From positions 1 through 64,000 of the forward strand of contig JBCCOK010000019.1 in assembly GCA_039025395.1 (NCBI GenBank): a stretch of 64,000 bases of DNA, given 5' to 3'. How positions within the stretch are numbered: position 1 is the stretch's first letter; each line of letters starts with the position of its first letter. The position numbers and the translations under genes are program-made. The DNA comes from Hoeflea_A sp039025395 (GTDB lineage Bacteria; Pseudomonadota; Alphaproteobacteria; Rhizobiales; Rhizobiaceae). Positions 60,805 to 64,000 of this stretch are shown piece by piece. A model generated the notes under the pieces. The model saw only the letters and a program-made list of their open reading frames with translations, was not told where the DNA came from and made no database searches.

Positions 60805-62288
60805 CAGCAGCTCCCCGGGGCTGGCACGTCCGCAATGGCGGACGGGGCCGATGGAACGGAGACGGCCTTCCAAAAATAGCGGTGATAGGTGGCGTGCGCG
60901 TCAATATCCTTGATCCGGAAAACGAAGCGAACCTCATCCCCGACATGAAGCAGGCTCGCATCAGTGTCGGTAAAATCCATCATCAGCCGGCCACCCCCGT
61001 TGAAGTCGACAAGGCCGTAGCAATTTGGTGGATGATGCGAGAACGCCAATTTGTCGGCAGTGCGCGTGGCTATTCGGCCGCCAACATCCGCCAAAGGCAC
61101 CGGTTCCTGCGTATCGGGAATGGGTGCCTGTGGGTTGGCGCTGATCCGCGTCGGCGGAAACTGCACGGATCCAGTCTCCCTGCATCTTCCGCCTTCAAAG
61201 CCGAGCAAGGCATCGCTGTAGCGATGGGCGACGGACAGCGCCTCGGCAATTGCCACCCGTCCCCGCAGGCCTTTGCCCCACGGCAACAGCCCCGAAAAGA
61301 TCGGCAGTTTGAGATAGCAGTCCTCTTCGATGCCGCCGGCGCGCTGTGTTGGCAAAGACGCCTCGTATCCGTCGACGGCCTCACTCGCCTCGAAAAGGAG
61401 TGCGGTCGCGCCTTGTCCAAACTGCGCCACCAACAACCGGTCACCCGGCCGGATCTGGTTCATGGCCGCAGCCAGCATCAAAAGCGCGTGGCCGGATCCG
61501 GTATCCCCACAATCGGCTGCAAGTGTATCGGCAATCCGTACCGCCGACAGACCCGCCGCCTCGGCGACTGCCGCACCAATGCCTCTGATTGTCGCTGGCA
61601 TGATCAGCCAAGCGACACTGTCCGCGGTGCATGCGGCGTCCTCCAAGGCCCGCGTGATGGCCTCCGGCATCAGTTTCAAGTATCCTTCATTGCGGACCCA
61701 ACGCTCTTCCCAATTGGTCGCAAACTGGTCGCCGGATCGACGGTAACGCTCCGTAAAGGCCGATGTGACCGTCGCCCCACCGCAGTATCGGAACAGGCCG
61801 TCGCCCTGCCCGGTCACAATGGCTGCGCCGCTGTCACCGCTCTGCATTTCGTCGGCCGTGCCGGGCATTGCGATTGGTTTGTCGGCTGCGACAACGAGCG
61901 TCGGCCGGTTCGTCTCCAGCGCGTCCTTGACCGCCAGCAGGCCGCCTCGTGGCGTCCCGGCGATATCCAGCGCGGCGCAGGTCTTGGGCAACCGCAGTGC
62001 CGCGTGAACCAAGCTGGCATTCTGTCGCTCGGCGAAGGCGGGTGTTACCGTTGCAAAGTACAGCAAGGCGATTTCGTCTTGCGCAGTCTCGCAAGGTAAC
62101 CGCGACAGGCAATCCCGAGCCGCTTCTACGCCCATCGTGGTGGAATCTTCATCCCAGAAAGCAAGCGTTCGATGGCCCTTTGCAGCCCCCTCGAGGCCCG
62201 GAGCGAGCCAAGTGAGAGCGCGAGCGATACTGGCGCGGGAAAGCCTGGACTTGGGCAAATATGTGCCGATTGACTGAATACCGCTCAT
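60804..62288 (-). CDS. HMG-CoA synthase-like protein fused to an OB-fold, apparently lacking the Cys nucleophile
   Basis: A 494-residue protein. Residues about 1-340 have the HMG-CoA synthase/KASIII fold (SGIQSIGTYLPKSRLSRAS, GDSGAAIVTG, LLVAQFGQGATALLFEAS). Residues about 380-494 look like a DUF35-type OB-fold domain (KLAFSHHPPNCYGLVDFNGGG). At the place where HMGS has its ACYGGT nucleophile this protein reads AGTPRGG, so the catalytic Cys is missing. It may be a pseudoenzyme partner that channels acetoacetyl-CoA in complex with the thiolase. It overlaps the YciI gene (ATGA) and the thiolase gene. Family assignment is moderate. Confidence 0.8.
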   Translation of the reverse strand: MSGIQSIGTYLPKSRLSRASIARALTWLAPGLEGAAKGHRTLAFWDEDSTTMGVEAARDCLSRLPCETAQDEIALLYFATVTPAFAERQNASLVHAALRLPKTCAALDIAGTPRGGLLAVKDALETNRPTLVVAADKPIAMPGTADEMQSGDSGAAIVTGQGDGLFRYCGGATVTSAFTERYRRSGDQFATNWEERWVRNEGYLKLMPEAITRALEDAACTADSVAWLIMPATIRGIGAAVAEAAGLSAVRIADTLAADCGDTGSGHALLMLAAAMNQIRPGDRLLVAQFGQGATALLFEASEAVDGYEASLPTQRAGGIEEDCYLKLPIFSGLLPWGKGLRGRVAIAEALSVAHRYSDALLGFEGGRCRETGSVQFPPTRISANPQAPIPDTQEPVPLADVGGRIATRTADKLAFSHHPPNCYGLVDFNGGGRLMMDFTDTDASLLHVGDEVRFVFRIKDIDAHATYHRYFWKAVSVPSAPSAIADVPAPGSC

Positions 62289-62629
62289 CGGACCGGCGGA
62301 GCCTTCCGCACCTCGCGTTCAAGCTCTTTCTCAAGGAAACCCGGGTTGTGTTCGGGGACCATTATGGCAATGAAGCGAACGACAACCGATTCAAACAGGC
62401 CGGCGAGAAAATACGGTTCATTTTCCAGGAAGGAATCGACTTCGGCTCTTGTTTCGTAACCAAGTGCAAAAGCACTGCCAACCGTGGGCCCGTCCGGCTC
62501 GTTCTTGATCGGCCCCCCAAACAGGATGCGGTCCTTGTGCGCAATCATATAGCGCAGGTGCTCAGGACGGGTTTCCAGGCGCAGATCGGACTTGGCCGGA
62601 TCGTCGATACAGTAGATGTGAAATGCCAT
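62285..62629 (-). CDS. YciI-like family protein
   Basis: A 114-residue YciI protein with the family core RLETRPEHLRYMIAHKDRILFGGP, split here as landmarks RPEHLRYMI and GYETRAEVDSFLENEPY, and a longer C-terminal tail (VPEHNPGFLEKELEREVR). The fold resembles a ferredoxin-like dehalogenase or muconolactone isomerase; most members have unknown function. GGGAG lies nine bases before the ATG at 62629. It overlaps the HMGS-like start (ATGA) and follows the ABC ATPase by 22 bases. Confidence 0.85.
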   Translation of the reverse strand: MAFHIYCIDDPAKSDLRLETRPEHLRYMIAHKDRILFGGPIKNEPDGPTVGSAFALGYETRAEVDSFLENEPYFLAGLFESVVVRFIAIMVPEHNPGFLEKELEREVRKAPPVR

Positions 62630-62651
62630 CCTTTTGTTACTCCCTAGTCCT

Positions 62652-63446
62652 TTACCCAAGAACCATCGCATCGTCGTCGACGGTTTCGCCGCGTATCGAT
62701 TGAAAAAGGTCGAGAAGATCGGAAACGGTCATCGCCTTGCGTGTCTCTTCGGGCAAATCAAACAGGATTTTTCCCTCATGCAGCATAATCGTTCGCGTTC
62801 CATAGGAAAGCGCCTGCGCCATGGAATGGGTGACCATCAGCACGGTCAGATTGTCCCTGGCGGCGAAGGTTTCGGTCAAGCGCATGACGTTTGCTGCGGC
62901 CGTCGGATCAAGCGCTGCAGTGTGTTCGTCCAGCAGGAGCGCCCTGTTGGGAACAAGACAACTCATTAACAGGCTCAGCGCCTGGCGCTGGCCGCCGGAC
63001 AACAATCCTACGTGGTCATTCAACCGGTTCTCCAACCCGAGGCCGAGCTCGGACAACCGATCGCGCCAATGGGCGATCTCTGCTTTTGGAGCGCCAACGC
63101 GCAGTGTTCGCCTGCTTGTCCGGTTGGCGGCGACGGCAAGATTTTCGAGGATTGTCAAACCCTCGCAGGTGCCCGCCCGTGGATCTTGGAAAACCCGGCC
63201 AAGCTGCTTTGCTCGATGGCAGGCTCGCATGTGGGTCACGTCCTCTCCATCGATGCGAACGCTGCCAGTGGCCGGCTGCACATCTCCGGCGAAGACACCG
63301 AGCAACGTCGACTTGCCCGCCCCGTTTGTCCCGATGACAGTGACGAATTCGCCCTCCGAAATCGCCGCCGAAACACCGCGCAACGCACGGTTCTCCAAGG
63401 GTGTTCCGACGTTGAAAACCACATCGATATCGGAGGCAGTCAGCAT
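62652..63446 (-). CDS. ABC ATPase, TrpZ/branched-chain type
   Basis: A 264-residue ATPase with Walker A GTNGAGKST, signature LSGGQRQALSLL, Walker B LLLDEHTAALDP (Glu-His in place of Glu-Pro) and switch His in VTHSMAQALSYG. The sequence resembles the ATPase of the TrpXYZ-like ABC systems with a DUF534-type binding protein. ATG 63446 is preferred because AGGA lies seven bases upstream; a GTG at 63452 has no room for one. The importer opens an operon that continues into YciI, HMGS-like and thiolase genes. Confidence 0.88.
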   Translation of the reverse strand: MLTASDIDVVFNVGTPLENRALRGVSAAISEGEFVTVIGTNGAGKSTLLGVFAGDVQPATGSVRIDGEDVTHMRACHRAKQLGRVFQDPRAGTCEGLTILENLAVAANRTSRRTLRVGAPKAEIAHWRDRLSELGLGLENRLNDHVGLLSGGQRQALSLLMSCLVPNRALLLDEHTAALDPTAAANVMRLTETFAARDNLTVLMVTHSMAQALSYGTRTIMLHEGKILFDLPEETRKAMTVSDLLDLFQSIRGETVDDDAMVLG

Positions 63447-63474
63447 CGCCACATCCTGTTTGGTTTACATTTCA

Positions 63475-64000
63475 TCATCCGGCCTGCTTGCGCCTGAATG
63501 GACCACCAAGAGAGTCGAGTGACAGGTGCTTGAACCGGGAAGCGGCGACTGCCGCGATCACAAGAAAGGCGGTAACAAAATTCAGATCTTGGGCACGCAG
63601 GCCGATGGCATCGAGATTGAGTGCGAACGCGATCGCCAGCCTATAGAGGACGCTACCGACGACAACGGCGGCGGTTGCCAGAAAAACGGTCCGGACAGGC
63701 ATGATCGTCTCACCGATGATCACCGCGGCAAGCCCGACAATGATGACACCCACACCCATGGTCACGTCAGCAAAACCCTGTGACTGCGCGAACAGGGCAC
63801 CGGCGAGCGCAACGTAGGCATTCGACAGGCCAAGGCCAAGCGGCAACATCATATTGCGGTCGATACTTTGGGCGGCGGCCATGCGCGGATTGGCTCCGGT
63901 CGCGCGCAGCGCCAGACCGACCTCGGTGTTCAAGAACCAGTCGAGCAGTAATTTCGCCGCGATGAGCGCTGCAAAGAGCATAATCGGCAATGCGATGTAG
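63475..64000 (-). CDS. ABC permease of the branched-chain/TrpY type, N-terminally cut by the window
   Basis: The last 175 or so residues of a LivH/TrpY-like permease; the frame is open to base 64000. It shows membrane segments and the EAA-like cytoplasmic loop GLALRATGANPRMAAAQSI, then LSNAYVALAGALFAQ and VIIGETIMPVRT. It lies 28 bases upstream of the ATPase. The binding protein is presumably further upstream, outside the window. Confidence 0.88.
   Translation of the reverse strand, partial: YIALPIMLFAALIAAKLLLDWFLNTEVGLALRATGANPRMAAAQSIDRNMMLPLGLGLSNAYVALAGALFAQSQGFADVTMGVGVIIVGLAAVIIGETIMPVRTVFLATAAVVVGSVLYRLAIAFALNLDAIGLRAQDLNFVTAFLVIAAVAASRFKHLSLDSLGGPFRRKQAG

Noticed and set aside
60639..62099. 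Plus-strand ORF of 486 codons opposite the HMGS-like and thiolase genes
   Set aside because: Shadow of GC-rich coding sequence; no recognisable domain or ribosome site.

Overview
The window looks like a chromosomal (or large-replicon) accessory stretch of an alphaproteobacterium, most likely a marine or soil member of the Hyphomicrobiales/Rhodobacterales side of the class. The reasons are the dense nested ABC and TRAP uptake operons, the protein families present, mid-50s GC by eye and many ATGA-coupled genes. I saw no tRNA, rRNA or CRISPR array. Species cannot be named from this alone.

Layout. (1) 1-4.7 kb: a frameshifted TonB-dependent receptor end, then a coupled iron/siderophore-type ABC importer (binding protein, permease, ATPase) and an unrecognised gene. 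(2) 4.9-5.5 kb: a sulfotransferase-like gene. (3) 14.2-5.6 kb, minus strand: a nine-gene operon with a TorT-like binding protein, sugar-type ABC ATPase and permease, LamB/YcsF (PxpA), biotin carboxyl carrier, biotin carboxylase, PxpB-like, PxpC-like and the biotin importer BioY, with a divergent LysR gene. (4) 15.7-20.8 kb: an ICMT-like methyltransferase and an RND efflux pair. (5) 34.6-21.1 kb, minus strand: a twelve-gene catabolic operon with FGGY and PfkB kinases, an amber-interrupted SorC regulator, a 2-hydroxyacid dehydrogenase, two class II aldolase genes (one fused to an SDR), an SBP56/methanethiol oxidase-type protein, a ferredoxin, a CoA-binding protein, an Rpe-like epimerase, an LsrF-like thiolase/aldolase and a BisC-type molybdoenzyme. 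Divergent from it, 34.9-40.8 kb carries a ribose-type ABC importer and a second PfkB kinase. (6) 40.9-42.8 kb: a COG0523 GTPase and a small periplasmic protein behind a Zur-like box. (7) 43-53.7 kb: a TPP enzyme, an HcnABC/opine-oxidase-like flavoprotein set, a TRAP transporter whose binding protein is separated from its membrane subunits, a LysR regulator and an enolase-superfamily enzyme. (8) 54-56.2 kb: decayed IS6 and IS5 copies around an orphan secreted protein. (9) 59.4-56.4 kb: a TRAP transporter; 64-59.6 kb: an ABC importer (permease cut by the window end), a YciI protein, an HMG-CoA-synthase-like protein lacking its nucleophile and a thiolase.

The most interesting units are the split urea-carboxylase-like/PxpA operon with its own TorT-like importer and biotin transporter, and the sugar operon that contains both a methanethiol-oxidase-type protein and a sulfoxide-reductase-type molybdoenzyme. 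The latter could be an undescribed route for an S-methylated or sulfoxide sugar; that is inference. Several genes are broken by a single lesion (TonB receptor, SorC regulator, IS5, IS481 relic), so sequence errors should be excluded before biological conclusions are drawn.
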